A stretch of 64,000 bases of DNA from Trebonia sp963771985 (GCA_963771985.1 CAVYVO010000004.1:806001-870000); one strand, 5' to 3'; shown: positions 27,027 through 34,983, numbered from the stretch's first letter. Made by a program: numbers and translations. The notes: generated by a model from the sequence alone, not told the origin.

Positions 27027-27833
27027 ATGCCGCGGCAGCCGATGTACCAGCAGATCGCCGACGAACTTCGCGGGCGGATCGAGTCTGGCGCACTCGCGCA
27101 GGGTAGCCAGCTTCCGACCGAGCTTGAACTGGGCGACAAGTACAAGGCCTCCAGGAACACGATCAGGGACGCCATCAAGCAGCTCACCAGCGAGAACCTG
27201 GTCGAGACCAGGCCTGGCCAAGGCACCTTCGTCATCGTGAAGGCCGACCCTTTTGTCACCATCTTGTCGTCAGTTCCAGATCCGGACGCCGCCGAAGGCA
27301 GCGTGGATCCGGAATCCGCCATGTACCTGTCCTCTGTAAAGATGGAACACAGGCAAGCGCGGGTCAGTAAGCCTAGAGTCGAGATCCAGACACCTTCCCC
27401 AGAGGTTGCCCGCCGACTCCGTCTCCCCCCCAACCAGCAAGTAGTCAGCAGGCATCAGGAGCGCTTCATCGACGAACTTCCGTGGTCGCTGCAGACGTCC
27501 TTCTATCCTATGGAGTTCGTTACCAGCGGTACGGCCACGCGCCTACTGATGGCGGACGATATCGAAGAAGGGGCCGTCCGCTACCTGAAGACGGCGATGA
27601 ACCTCAAGCAAACCGGTTACCGGGACTGGATCACTGCCCGCGCGCCGGACGAAAACGAGCAAAAGTTCTTCGGGCTGGCACGCGATACCACGGTATTCGT
27701 GATCTTCCGCACTGGCTTTGACCAAACAGGTAGGCCAATGCGTGTCACAGTAACCATTTTCCCCGCCGACCGGAATCAATTCATCGTGGATTCCGGCAAG
27801 GTACCGGAGCCTCAGTACGGCCCGGAGGGGTAA
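27027..27833 (+). CDS. GntR-family regulator with UTRA domain (GntR2)
   Basis: This regulator of 268 residues begins MPRQPMYQQIADELRGRIES at ATG 27027 after a strong AGGAGGGGG. The winged helix (TELELGDKYKASRNTIRDAI, NLVETRPGQGTFVI) is followed by a UTRA domain (about 90-260; WSLQTSFYPMEFVTSG, VTVTIFPADRNQFIVDSGKV). It is much closer to GntR3 than to GntR1. The peptide gene pepA and its structured leader follow directly on the same strand. Likely controls its own promoter through the CATCCC-N7-GGGATG site. Confidence 0.88.
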   Translation: MPRQPMYQQIADELRGRIESGALAQGSQLPTELELGDKYKASRNTIRDAIKQLTSENLVETRPGQGTFVIVKADPFVTILSSVPDPDAAEGSVDPESAMYLSSVKMEHRQARVSKPRVEIQTPSPEVARRLRLPPNQQVVSRHQERFIDELPWSLQTSFYPMEFVTSGTATRLLMADDIEEGAVRYLKTAMNLKQTGYRDWITARAPDENEQKFFGLARDTTVFVIFRTGFDQTGRPMRVTVTIFPADRNQFIVDSGKVPEPQYGPEG

Positions 27834-27963
27834 CGCCACCTCATAAGTTGACTCAAGCTATTTCGCTGTTGCGGTAGGGTTTCAGTGCATCACTCCGGAA
27901 CGCGCTAAAGGGATGCGCGCGCCGGGTTAACAGACTCCCGCCCAATCCCGGTGATCGGCGGGT

Positions 27964-27996
27964 CCGAGACACGGTGCTGGATGTCCCGTGTCTCGG
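27964..27996 (+). promoter_or_regulatory. Structured leader ahead of the first small peptide gene
   Basis: In the 211-nt gap between GntR2 and the peptide ORF, CCGAGACACGG (27964-27974) pairs perfectly with CCGTGTCTCGG (27986-27996). Just upstream, CCCGCC and GGCGGG can form a second stem. TTGACT at 27850-27855 could be a -35 element. The fold could be an attenuator or mRNA-stability element; no riboswitch class was recognised. Confidence 0.4.
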
Positions 27997-28044
27997 AAGT
28001 GTGCCGGGGCCTAGATAAACCGACTATCGACTGAAGGAGGTGCC

Positions 28045-28110
28045 ATGACCAAGCACCACTCGCGTCCTTCCCTGCAGTATCGGTACGAACATTACGACCC
28101 CCGCATGTGA
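28045..28110 (+). CDS. 21-residue peptide gene, copy 1 (candidate modified-peptide precursor)
   Basis: ATG 28045 is preceded by a near-consensus ribosome site GAAGGAGGTG, 3-8 nt upstream. The peptide begins MTKHHSRPS and ends YRYEHYDPRM: rich in His, Tyr and Arg, with no Cys. A second 22-codon ORF at 31233-31298 has the same length and shares K-x-H-S-x-P-S and E-H-Y-D-P. Six of the ten shared codons after the start differ synonymously, which points to selection on the protein. Two hairpins follow the stop. No known family is recognised. A RiPP precursor or signalling peptide acted on by the downstream 2OG-Fe(II) oxygenase and exported by the MFS protein is an inference. Confidence 0.6.
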   Translation: MTKHHSRPSLQYRYEHYDPRM

Positions 28111-28130
28111 CGCGCCGTTATTGCGTGGTG

Positions 28131-28149
28131 CGTGGGACAGGCTCCCACG
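28131..28149 (+). terminator. Hairpin after peptide gene copy 1
   Basis: CGTGGGA pairs with TCCCACG across CAGGC and is followed by AGGGCTTTATT, a modest U-containing tract. It starts 20 nt beyond the peptide stop codon. Confidence 0.6.
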
Positions 28150-28176
28150 AGGGCTTTATTCGGCATAAACATAAGA

Positions 28177-28216
28177 CACCCTCAGCGCTGTCGCGGAAGT
28201 GACAGCGCTGAGGGTG
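28177..28216 (+). terminator. Second, 16-bp perfect hairpin after peptide gene copy 1
   Basis: CACCCTCAGCGCTGTC (28177-28192) pairs perfectly with 28201-28216 across an 8-nt loop. With the preceding hairpin it makes a tandem terminator or mRNA 3'-end stabiliser for the peptide transcript. Confidence 0.65.
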
Positions 28217-28364
28217 AGAGTCAATCAGTACGCTATCACAATCTGCTTCGCATCACTTAGCATTCGCCGTAAATACGGCCTGCCCTCTCGTGGCGGAAGG
28301 TCCGCAACAGCGATTTCCGCCTCTCTCGCGGGCCTGCGACTCGGGCGTGTCTCCGGGGGCGGCC

Positions 28365-28453
28365 GCTCGGTTTCCAACTTACTTCCAACCTGCCGGGACC
28401 AGCTCATCGCCCATGTCGGCGACAATCTGCCAGACTTAGAATACATTGAGTAG
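28365..28453 (+). pseudogene. C-terminal remnant of a fourth GntR/UTRA paralogue
   Basis: The frame ending at TAG 28453 reads CRDQLIAHVGDNLPDLEYIE. It matches the extreme C-termini of GntR3 (RNQFIVDVGDDLPDPQY) and GntR2. Upstream sequence has lost homology and no winged helix is present. It shows that the regulator array formed by duplication and has since lost a copy. Confidence 0.6.
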
Positions 28454-28519
28454 CCGAGATGCGCTACAGTCGGCAGCTCAACCTGCTAAGCTCACATCGG
28501 CATCCCAGATTGTCCCAGT

Positions 28520-28538
28520 CATCCCAACCTACGGGATG
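28520..28538. promoter_or_regulatory. CATCCC-N7-GGGATG operator upstream of GntR3
   Basis: CATCCCAACCTACGGGATG has the same arms and spacing as the site before GntR2, and the downstream CATGTA is shared. It lies about 110 bp before the GntR3 start. Confidence 0.7.
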
Positions 28539-28646
28539 CATGTAGCCGCTCACCGTGTCTAGGCGGACGTAAATCAGGCAGTTCCGGATATCCTGATGAA
28601 GCTGGTGATCAGGCTCACCGGGATGGTCGGCATCTACGGAGGATGC

Positions 28647-29429
28647 ATGGCACGCGAACCGATGTACCAGCGGATTGCCGATGATCTCCGCAGGCAGATC
28701 GAGTCCGGCGAACTTGCCCAGGGCGGCCAACTTCCGACCGAGCTTGAACTGGGCGACAAGTACCAGGCCTCCAGGAACACGATCAGGGACGCGATCAAGC
28801 GACTGACCGCCCAGAACCTGGTGGAGACCAGGCCCGGTCAGGGCACCTTCGCGAAAATGCGCGTCGACCCGTTCGTCACCGTCCTGACCGCGGACGCCAA
28901 GACCGGCTTCGGCGGCGGCGAGGGGGCCACATACCTGTCCCAGGTCAGCGACGAACATCGGCAGCCGCACCAAACCCCGCCTAGGGTGGAGATCAAAGTC
29001 CCGCCCACCCCCATTCTCCTGCGGCTGCGCATCGATCCTGGCGCTCAGGTAGTGCTCAGGCACCAGGAGCGCTACATCGATGGAGTGCCCTGGTCGCTGC
29101 AGACGTCGTTCTACCCGATGAGCTTTGTCACGGAGGACGGCGCTTCCAGGCTGCTGATCGCGGAGGACATCGCTGAGGGCGCAGTGTGCTACCTGGCCGA
29201 TCATGGCCACAGGCAGATCGGTTACCGGGACTGGATTACCGCGCGCGCCTCCGACGACAACGAACAGCGGTTCTTCGGGGTAGGGCCTGAGGCGCCGATG
29301 TTCGAGATCTTCCGCACCGCCTTCGACCAAGACAAGGTGCCGACGCGCGTCACTGTGACGGTCTTCCCCATTGATCGGAACCAGTTCATCGTTGATGTCG
29401 GGGACGATCTCCCCGACCCTCAGTACTAG
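28647..29429 (+). CDS. GntR-family regulator with UTRA domain (GntR3)
   Basis: This regulator of 260 residues begins MAREPMYQRIADDLRRQIES at ATG 28647, after GGAGG. Winged helix (TELELGDKYQASRNTIRDAI, NLVETRPGQGTFA) and UTRA domain (WSLQTSFYPMSFVTEDGASR, VTVTVFPIDRNQFIVDVGDD) are complete. It is a close paralogue of GntR2. The MFS exporter gene follows on the same strand after 143 bp, and the oxygenase after that, so this copy probably controls the export and modification genes. Confidence 0.88.
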   Translation: MAREPMYQRIADDLRRQIESGELAQGGQLPTELELGDKYQASRNTIRDAIKRLTAQNLVETRPGQGTFAKMRVDPFVTVLTADAKTGFGGGEGATYLSQVSDEHRQPHQTPPRVEIKVPPTPILLRLRIDPGAQVVLRHQERYIDGVPWSLQTSFYPMSFVTEDGASRLLIAEDIAEGAVCYLADHGHRQIGYRDWITARASDDNEQRFFGVGPEAPMFEIFRTAFDQDKVPTRVTVTVFPIDRNQFIVDVGDDLPDPQY

Positions 29430-29572
29430 GAGCACTCTGGCGAGCCACCTGAGACACAGGGCCGCCTTTCGGGATCTTCCGCATACCCCCTTGCCCTGGC
29501 AGAACCCCGCTACATGCCTGGTCGGCGCTGTCCGCAGCGGACCGAGGCTGACGCTCATCCGCGAGGAGTTCC

Positions 29573-31162
29573 GTGGTCCGATTGCACTTGGCCACACACC
29601 GCTTGCCCATAGTGGCGACGTCCAGGTATTTCGGCCTCTCGGATAGAAGGGACCGGCTGCCGTCTCAGGGACCGGAAGAATCACGGCGGTCCACCTCCTG
29701 GCGGGTGTTCCGCAACCGGAGCTTCAGCCGCTACTTCGCCGGGAGCGTCCTGTCGGACTTCGGGACGTGGCTGCAGAATACCGCCCAAGTGCTGCTCGCA
29801 TACCGGCTTTCGCACTCGGTCCTGGTCGTGGGGATGGTCACATGCGCCCAGTTCTCCAGCCCACTGGTGCTCGGCCCGTGGGCCGGCGTGGTGACCGATA
29901 GATTCGGCGGACGCCGCACACTGCTGCTTACCCAGATAATGGCCGCCGCGTTCGCGGGGGTGATGGCAGGTCTCTTGTTCAGCGGTCCGATCAACGCGTG
30001 GTGGCTTGGTATGGGGGCCGTCGCCAGTGGCCTGGCGTTTACGTTCGCGTTGCCCGCCAGGAATGTGACGGTGCGTCGCCTGGTCGCGGAGGAAGACGTC
30101 GAGCCCGCTTTCGCTATGGATTCGGTTTCGTACAACCTGGGCCGCGCCGCCGCGCCGCCGCTGAGTGTGCTTACCGTCGCGACGCTTGGCTTCGGCTGGG
30201 CGTTCGCGGCGAACGCGGCCTCGTTCCTTGTCTTCGCAGGGTGCCTCACGCTGGCGGGCAAGGACAGTTTCAATCATGAACTCGAGCCTGAGAAGCACAA
30301 GAAATCAGAACTCAAAGATGGTTTCATCGCTGCCCGCGGCAACTGGAAAATCGCAGTCCTGCTCTTGATGGTGGCGGCTGTGACCCTGGCAGACGACCCG
30401 GTCCAAGTGCTCGGGCCTGCACTGGCCAGCCATCTGCACGTCGCCGCTAGCTGGTCGGGATGGTTCATCGCGGCACTCGGCGCCGGCACCGTCGTCGGCT
30501 CGCTTCGGCCATCACGGCACAATCCCTCGCTTCCGCTCGCTGCCTCGGCACTGGGGGCTCTCGCGGTGTGCATGGTGGTGTTTGTGATCTCACCCCAGGT
30601 GTGGGGCAGTCTGCTCGCCGCCTTCGGGGCCGGGGTCGCTTGCCTCATAGCCAATTCGGCGACCCGTACGCTGCTCACCAAGCACGCGGGACGAGAGAGG
30701 GAGGCCAGCGTGATGGCCGTGTGGGCGATCGCGTGGGCGGGCAGCAAGCCACTCGCCTCGCTCGCTGACGGCCTGCTGGCCGGTTCCGTCGGCCTGAGGT
30801 TGACAGGATTCCTGCTCGCCTTGCCCGCCCTAGTGCCGCTCACGATACTCGTCTGGCTGATGATCTCCGTCCTCGTAATGCGGAGATGGAAACCCCAGCC
30901 AGGTAACTGGCTAGCAAGGGGACAGAGCAGGCTGGAATCGATGGAGTGGTACCGTCGCGCTGAGCGTCACCTGCTCCGAGCGCATGGCGTGGTGGCACAA
31001 GAACAGGAACTAGGCGCCACGATCGAGGCGACGCTGCATGGGCAGGGCGACCGACACCACCGACCTGCTGTCACGGCCTGGCTCCAGCCGGGTCTGATGT
31101 GGACAGATGACAATATAGGTCCCCTCATTGATAATCGTCTATGGAGGAACGGCGGATCTTAA
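29573..31162 (+). CDS. MFS exporter, DHA3/EntS-like
   Basis: This membrane protein of 529 residues has twelve predicted helices. Motifs include FRNRSFSRYFAGSVLSDFGT and WLQNTAQVLLAYRL at the N-terminus, the motif-A region GVVTDRFGGRRTLLLTQI, and PARNVTVRRLVAEEDVEPAF, all typical of the DHA3 efflux family (EntS, MefA-type). A hydrophilic C-terminal extension of about 90 residues (HLLRAHGVVAQEQELGATIE) is unusual. GTG 29573 has GAGGAG 6 nt upstream. It lies between GntR3 and the second peptide copy and is the candidate exporter of the peptide product. Confidence 0.87.
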   Translation: MVRLHLATHRLPIVATSRYFGLSDRRDRLPSQGPEESRRSTSWRVFRNRSFSRYFAGSVLSDFGTWLQNTAQVLLAYRLSHSVLVVGMVTCAQFSSPLVLGPWAGVVTDRFGGRRTLLLTQIMAAAFAGVMAGLLFSGPINAWWLGMGAVASGLAFTFALPARNVTVRRLVAEEDVEPAFAMDSVSYNLGRAAAPPLSVLTVATLGFGWAFAANAASFLVFAGCLTLAGKDSFNHELEPEKHKKSELKDGFIAARGNWKIAVLLLMVAAVTLADDPVQVLGPALASHLHVAASWSGWFIAALGAGTVVGSLRPSRHNPSLPLAASALGALAVCMVVFVISPQVWGSLLAAFGAGVACLIANSATRTLLTKHAGREREASVMAVWAIAWAGSKPLASLADGLLAGSVGLRLTGFLLALPALVPLTILVWLMISVLVMRRWKPQPGNWLARGQSRLESMEWYRRAERHLLRAHGVVAQEQELGATIEATLHGQGDRHHRPAVTAWLQPGLMWTDDNIGPLIDNRLWRNGGS

Positions 31163-31232
31163 CCCGGCCACGCCCCATCCGGGCGCGGGAAGCGGCTAAG
31201 TCGCCGCAATACCGAGAGTTGGAGGCACAGCC

Positions 31233-31298
31233 GTGGCGAAATACCACTCCCATCCGTCGGCTCGGCATCACTAGGAGCACTACGACCCCAACGCGTAG
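31233..31298 (+). pseudogene. 21-residue peptide gene, copy 2, with an in-frame amber codon
   Basis: GTG 31233 follows GGAGG with 8-nt spacing. The ORF encodes MAKYHSHPSARHH, then TAG (31272-31274), then EHYDPNA and TAG. Aligned with copy 1 the total length is identical (22 codons) and the amber falls where copy 1 has Tyr (TAC), a single-base change. K, H-S, P-S and E-H-Y-D-P are shared with mostly different synonymous codons. The copy is either recently inactivated, truncated to 13 residues, or read through. It lies between the exporter and the oxygenase. Confidence 0.55.
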
Positions 31299-31442
31299 CG
31301 CCAATGGTGCCGTAGGACGGCGGCGCTCGGCCGAGTGACCCCGCCAACACGATCGCACAACGCAACAGCCTGCCCCAAAGCCCCGGACCTGGAATGGGCT
31401 GCCGCCTTCCCTGAGTCTTCTTACGCACAGTGAACAGGACCC

Positions 31443-32090
31443 ATGCCGTCACGTTTCTACTGGACCACGTTCGACGTGACCAGCAGTTTGCCGCCAGGAT
31501 GGCAACAGCAGATCCGCACGGTGGCCTCGGCCGCGGACTTCCGGGACTTTCCTCGCACGCCAATCCTGTCCCGCGAGGCACCCGATGTTCTCAACATTCC
31601 TCGCGGGCGCGTCCATGCCGATCAGGTGCGGCTGCGCCTGCCCTGGCTATACAAGTCCTACCGCGGTGTGTTCCTGGCACTGGCGGCTGAGACACAAAGA
31701 GAGCGGGTCATGACGGCCCTCGATGATCGCTATGGCATTGTCCTCAATGTCCAGCGTGGAACAAATATGAGATTCGAATGTCATATCGATTCTAACCCTC
31801 TAACAGGTGTGCTGTTTTGCACGGATCATTCAGCGGGTGGCGAGCTGGTAATCGCGCACGACGCGACGGCGGCGGACATCGCGGAGATAGAGCTGGACTG
31901 TTCCATAATCAGGCCGCAGGCGGGGCATCTGATCTTCTTCGACGCCCGCCGCCACCCGCACTACTCGCGCCCGCTCCCAGCGGAGTCCGACATGCGGGTT
32001 GTCGCCGTCATGAACTTCTACACCGACTCCTACCCCGAGTCGACCCGGCCCATGGAGCTGAACAAACACCTATACGGTGACGACTATTAG
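31443..32090 (+). CDS. 2-oxoglutarate/Fe(II)-dependent oxygenase
   Basis: This protein of 215 residues has the double-stranded beta-helix motif of 2OG-Fe(II) oxygenases. The proximal H-x-D is in FECHIDSNPLTGVLFCTDH (His114, Asp116), a distal His in ARRHPHYSRPL (His171 or His173), and the 2OG-binding Arg in SDMRVVAVMNFY (Arg185). The order G-H-L-I-F-F-D-A-R-x-H-P-H is typical of prolyl- or peptidyl-type hydroxylases. The substrate is unknown. The nearest genes are the peptide copy and an exporter, so a peptide substrate is a reasonable hypothesis. It ends 6 bp from the convergent mnmA stop. Confidence 0.8.
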   Translation: MPSRFYWTTFDVTSSLPPGWQQQIRTVASAADFRDFPRTPILSREAPDVLNIPRGRVHADQVRLRLPWLYKSYRGVFLALAAETQRERVMTALDDRYGIVLNVQRGTNMRFECHIDSNPLTGVLFCTDHSAGGELVIAHDATAADIAEIELDCSIIRPQAGHLIFFDARRHPHYSRPLPAESDMRVVAVMNFYTDSYPESTRPMELNKHLYGDDY

Positions 32091-32096
32091 GTCGCT

Positions 32097-33167
32097 TCAG
32101 CGCGTGACAGAGATGGTGCCGCTGCTCAGGACCTTGTCGCCGCGGTAGAGAACTGCGGCCTGGCCGGCGGCCACGGCACGCGCGGGTGCTCGAAGTTGAA
32201 TCCTGATCTCGTTTCCATCGAGCCACGCGACGCACGAGTGCACCTCGCCGTGCGCCCGCACCTGGACGTCGCACTCGATGGGCTCACACGGCGGCGCGCA
32301 GCCGGTCCAGACAGGGCGCTCGGCAATGATCTCGCGCACCTCCAGGCCACTGGCCGCTCCCACGGTAACGGTCTTGGTTATCGGCTCGATGCTCAGCACG
32401 TACCGCGGCTGACCATCCGGAGCAGGCCGGTCTACCCGCAGGCCCTTGCGCTGGCCGATGGTGAAGCCGAAGGCGCCGTCATGCTGGCCGAGCACGGTGC
32501 CGTCCTGGTCGACGATGTTTCCCGGGGCCGATCCGAGCTGGCGGGACAGGAAGCCGCGGGTGTCGCCGTCGGCGATGAAGCACACGTCGTGGCTGTCCGG
32601 CTTGTCCGCGACTAGGAGGCCGCGTTCCCGCGCCTCCTCCCGTACCTGCGCCTTGGGCGTGTCGCCGAGCGGGAACATGGCGTGCGCGATCTGGTCCCTG
32701 GTCAGCACGGCCAGTACGTAGGACTGGTCCTTGCCGTGGTCGGCCGCCCGGTGGAGCGCTCCGTCGCCGTCGATCCGCGCGTAGTGCCCGGTGCACACCG
32801 CGTCGAAACCGAGCGCCATGGCGCGGTCCAGCACGGCGGCGAACTTGATCTTCTCGTTGCATCGCAAGCACGGGTTAGGCGTCCGGCCGGCCGCGTACTC
32901 GGCGACGAAGTCGTCTACCACGTCCTGCTTGAACCGCTCCGCCATGTCCCAGACGTAGAACGGGATGCCGATCACGTCGGCGGCGCGGCGCGCGTCCCGC
33001 GCGTCCTCCAGCGTGCAGCAGCCCCGTGCGCCGCTGCGGTACGACTGCGGATTCTGCGACAACGCCAGATGGACGCCGGTCACCTCATGACCGGCGTCCA
33101 CCGCACGAGCCGCCGCGGTAGCGGAGTCCACCCCGCCGGACATGGCGGCAAGCACCCGAAGCCCCAT
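32097..33167 (-). CDS. mnmA: tRNA-specific 2-thiouridylase
   Basis: This enzyme of 356 residues makes 2-thiouridine at the wobble position of tRNA for Lys, Glu and Gln. The PP-loop AAMSGGVDSATAAARA is at the N-terminus. The catalytic cysteines are in TPNPCLRCNEKIKF and DSHDVCFIADGD, and TGHYARID is conserved. In many actinobacteria it lies next to a cysteine desulfurase, its sulfur donor; here a DUF222/HNH gene and a P-loop gene separate the two. Confidence 0.95.
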   Translation of the reverse strand: MGLRVLAAMSGGVDSATAAARAVDAGHEVTGVHLALSQNPQSYRSGARGCCTLEDARDARRAADVIGIPFYVWDMAERFKQDVVDDFVAEYAAGRTPNPCLRCNEKIKFAAVLDRAMALGFDAVCTGHYARIDGDGALHRAADHGKDQSYVLAVLTRDQIAHAMFPLGDTPKAQVREEARERGLLVADKPDSHDVCFIADGDTRGFLSRQLGSAPGNIVDQDGTVLGQHDGAFGFTIGQRKGLRVDRPAPDGQPRYVLSIEPITKTVTVGAASGLEVREIIAERPVWTGCAPPCEPIECDVQVRAHGEVHSCVAWLDGNEIRIQLRAPARAVAAGQAAVLYRGDKVLSSGTISVTR

Positions 33168-33243
33168 AACGCTTCAAGGTTATCCGCGACCGCGCACCGC
33201 GGTATCCCGCGTCGGGTTGCTTCGAGATGGCGCCTGAGCCGAG

Positions 33244-34755
33244 CTAGCCGGCGCGAAGCGTTGGCGGCGAGTGGCTTCTGAGGATCTGGCCGTCGGGTCC
33301 GCGTGCTTCTGTGGTGCCGTCGGGATGCAAGATGATCTGCCAGCCCCACCGGTGCACGCAAACGTCATGATGGAACTGGCAAAGTAGAACACAATCTCGA
33401 ACAGAGGTCTTGCCGCCGTCCTTCTTGTGCACGATGTGGTGCACGTCGCAGACCCAAACGGGCTTGCCGCAGCGCGGCCAGGCGCATTTTTGGTCGCGGA
33501 GGGCGACGGCGCGGCGGATGTGCGCGGGGATGCTGTCGGAGTAGCCGATGTCGAGAGGCAGGCTGACCGTGTTGTACGGCGGCTCTAGGAGCCTGGTGCG
33601 CAGGAGAGAAGCGATCCCAGCGGGGCCGGAGACGAAGTCGATGGCCAGCCGGGCGATCGCGTGCCGCAGCGCGGCGTGCGCCTCGGGAGACGGCGTGGGC
33701 GCGGCGGCCCCGGCGGGCGCGCCGACCGGGTCCGGGTCGCCGGTCCCGCCGGTGCGGTGGCCGACGGAGGCGAGCGCCAGCTCGATGATCCGGTCGATGA
33801 CCGTCATGTCCGGCGTCCCCGTGACCACCGGCACGATCAGCGCATCACAGCCTGCCGCCTCGGCATCCTTGCCGGTCAGGTAGCCGGGCTCGCCGAGATG
33901 GGCGGCGATCCAGGCCGCCTCCAGCTCCGAGGCACCCTCCATGCCGCGCAGGTACCACAGCGGGATATGCGTGATCACCTGCGTGTCGGCGCCGGCCCGG
34001 GCGGGCACCATCCGGGCCCGGATCAGCAGCTCGCACGCCTCCTGCAGCCCGTCATGGAACCGCTGCCCGGCGGTGCGATTATCTTCCGGGCCGCGTTTCT
34101 TGCCCAGCGCGTCCAAGACGGCCTGGACGGCGGCGGCGCATTCGGAGGTGAGGTTGCCGCGGATGCAGGCGGCCCCGCCGAACATGGTGCCGACCTGCAC
34201 GAACCGCTCGTCGAAGTCATCGCCGTCGTCCGGGCTGGGCTGCTGGGCCAGCCACTGCTCCACCGCGCAGTTAGCCAGCATCTTCAGGTCGTGCAGGCTT
34301 GCGCCTGCCGCGGCGGCCTCCAGAAGGATCTGGTCGGTCTCGCCGCGCAGTTCCGGCGGCAGCTTCCTGGTTATCTCGGCGATCTCGTCTGTCCATGACG
34401 GCGAGAGCTGACCGCCGGCCATCGCGCCGGCCAGCGGGGGGTGGGCGCCCAGTTGGCGCATCTGCCGGACCGCGGCGTTCGCGTCCCTGCGGCTGACCTT
34501 CGTCATCGCCGCTAGCCACGCGGCGGACGTGCCGTACCCGTCCGCGTCATGAGCATCGGCGGCGTCGAAGCGGCGCAGGAACCCCGCGTGCGCGGCGGCG
34601 AACTTCGCCCGCAGCTCCCCCAGCGACCGCAGCACCCCGCCCAGCGCAGCCGGATCCAGCACCTCCCCGCCCGGCCCGTTCAGGAAGTCCAGGCCCGCGT
34701 GCGCCAGCCGCAGCGCCTCCGCGGCGCTGCCGGGCAGCTGATCGCCGGTGCACAT
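33244..34755 (-). CDS. DUF222 / HNH endonuclease (13E12-repeat family) protein
   Basis: This protein of about 503 residues has an N-terminal DUF222 region (AGFLRRFDAADAHDADGYGT, SAAWLAAMTKVSRRDANAAV) and a C-terminal HNH nuclease (KCAWPRCGKPVWVCDVHHIV, LCQFHHDVCVHRWGW), with zinc-type Cys pairs and the H-H catalytic core. ATG 34755 is chosen because GGGAGG lies 9 nt upstream. Such genes are repeated in actinobacterial genomes and mobile-element-like. It is inserted between mnmA and the desulfurase region. Its cellular role is not established. Confidence 0.85.
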   Translation of the reverse strand: MCTGDQLPGSAAEALRLAHAGLDFLNGPGGEVLDPAALGGVLRSLGELRAKFAAAHAGFLRRFDAADAHDADGYGTSAAWLAAMTKVSRRDANAAVRQMRQLGAHPPLAGAMAGGQLSPSWTDEIAEITRKLPPELRGETDQILLEAAAAGASLHDLKMLANCAVEQWLAQQPSPDDGDDFDERFVQVGTMFGGAACIRGNLTSECAAAVQAVLDALGKKRGPEDNRTAGQRFHDGLQEACELLIRARMVPARAGADTQVITHIPLWYLRGMEGASELEAAWIAAHLGEPGYLTGKDAEAAGCDALIVPVVTGTPDMTVIDRIIELALASVGHRTGGTGDPDPVGAPAGAAAPTPSPEAHAALRHAIARLAIDFVSGPAGIASLLRTRLLEPPYNTVSLPLDIGYSDSIPAHIRRAVALRDQKCAWPRCGKPVWVCDVHHIVHKKDGGKTSVRDCVLLCQFHHDVCVHRWGWQIILHPDGTTEARGPDGQILRSHSPPTLRAG

Positions 34756-34983
34756 GCCGGACCACCTCCCTCCGGAGGACGCTAAACGGGGCATGTCTCT
34801 ATATTAGCTCATTCATTCGAATAGCACAATACGTAGCATCAAGATCATCTACGATACTAGACATCGAGACGGCCGTTGGACCTGTGAAATGGGATGTAAT
34901 GAGCGATACCCATCCGCAATCTCGAACCTAAAATCGTTATTCTCGACAAGCCGGCCCTGTCTCACTGATCCGGGCCCATCACG

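Noticed and set aside
27834..28044. A known riboswitch class (SAM, cobalamin, ydaO) in the peptide leader
   Set aside because: The characteristic conserved cores were not found; only simple stems are visible.
31272..31274. Amber codon as a pyrrolysine or selenocysteine-like recoding site
   Set aside because: No tRNA-Pyl, pylBCD or recoding element is visible; a one-base change from TAC is simpler.
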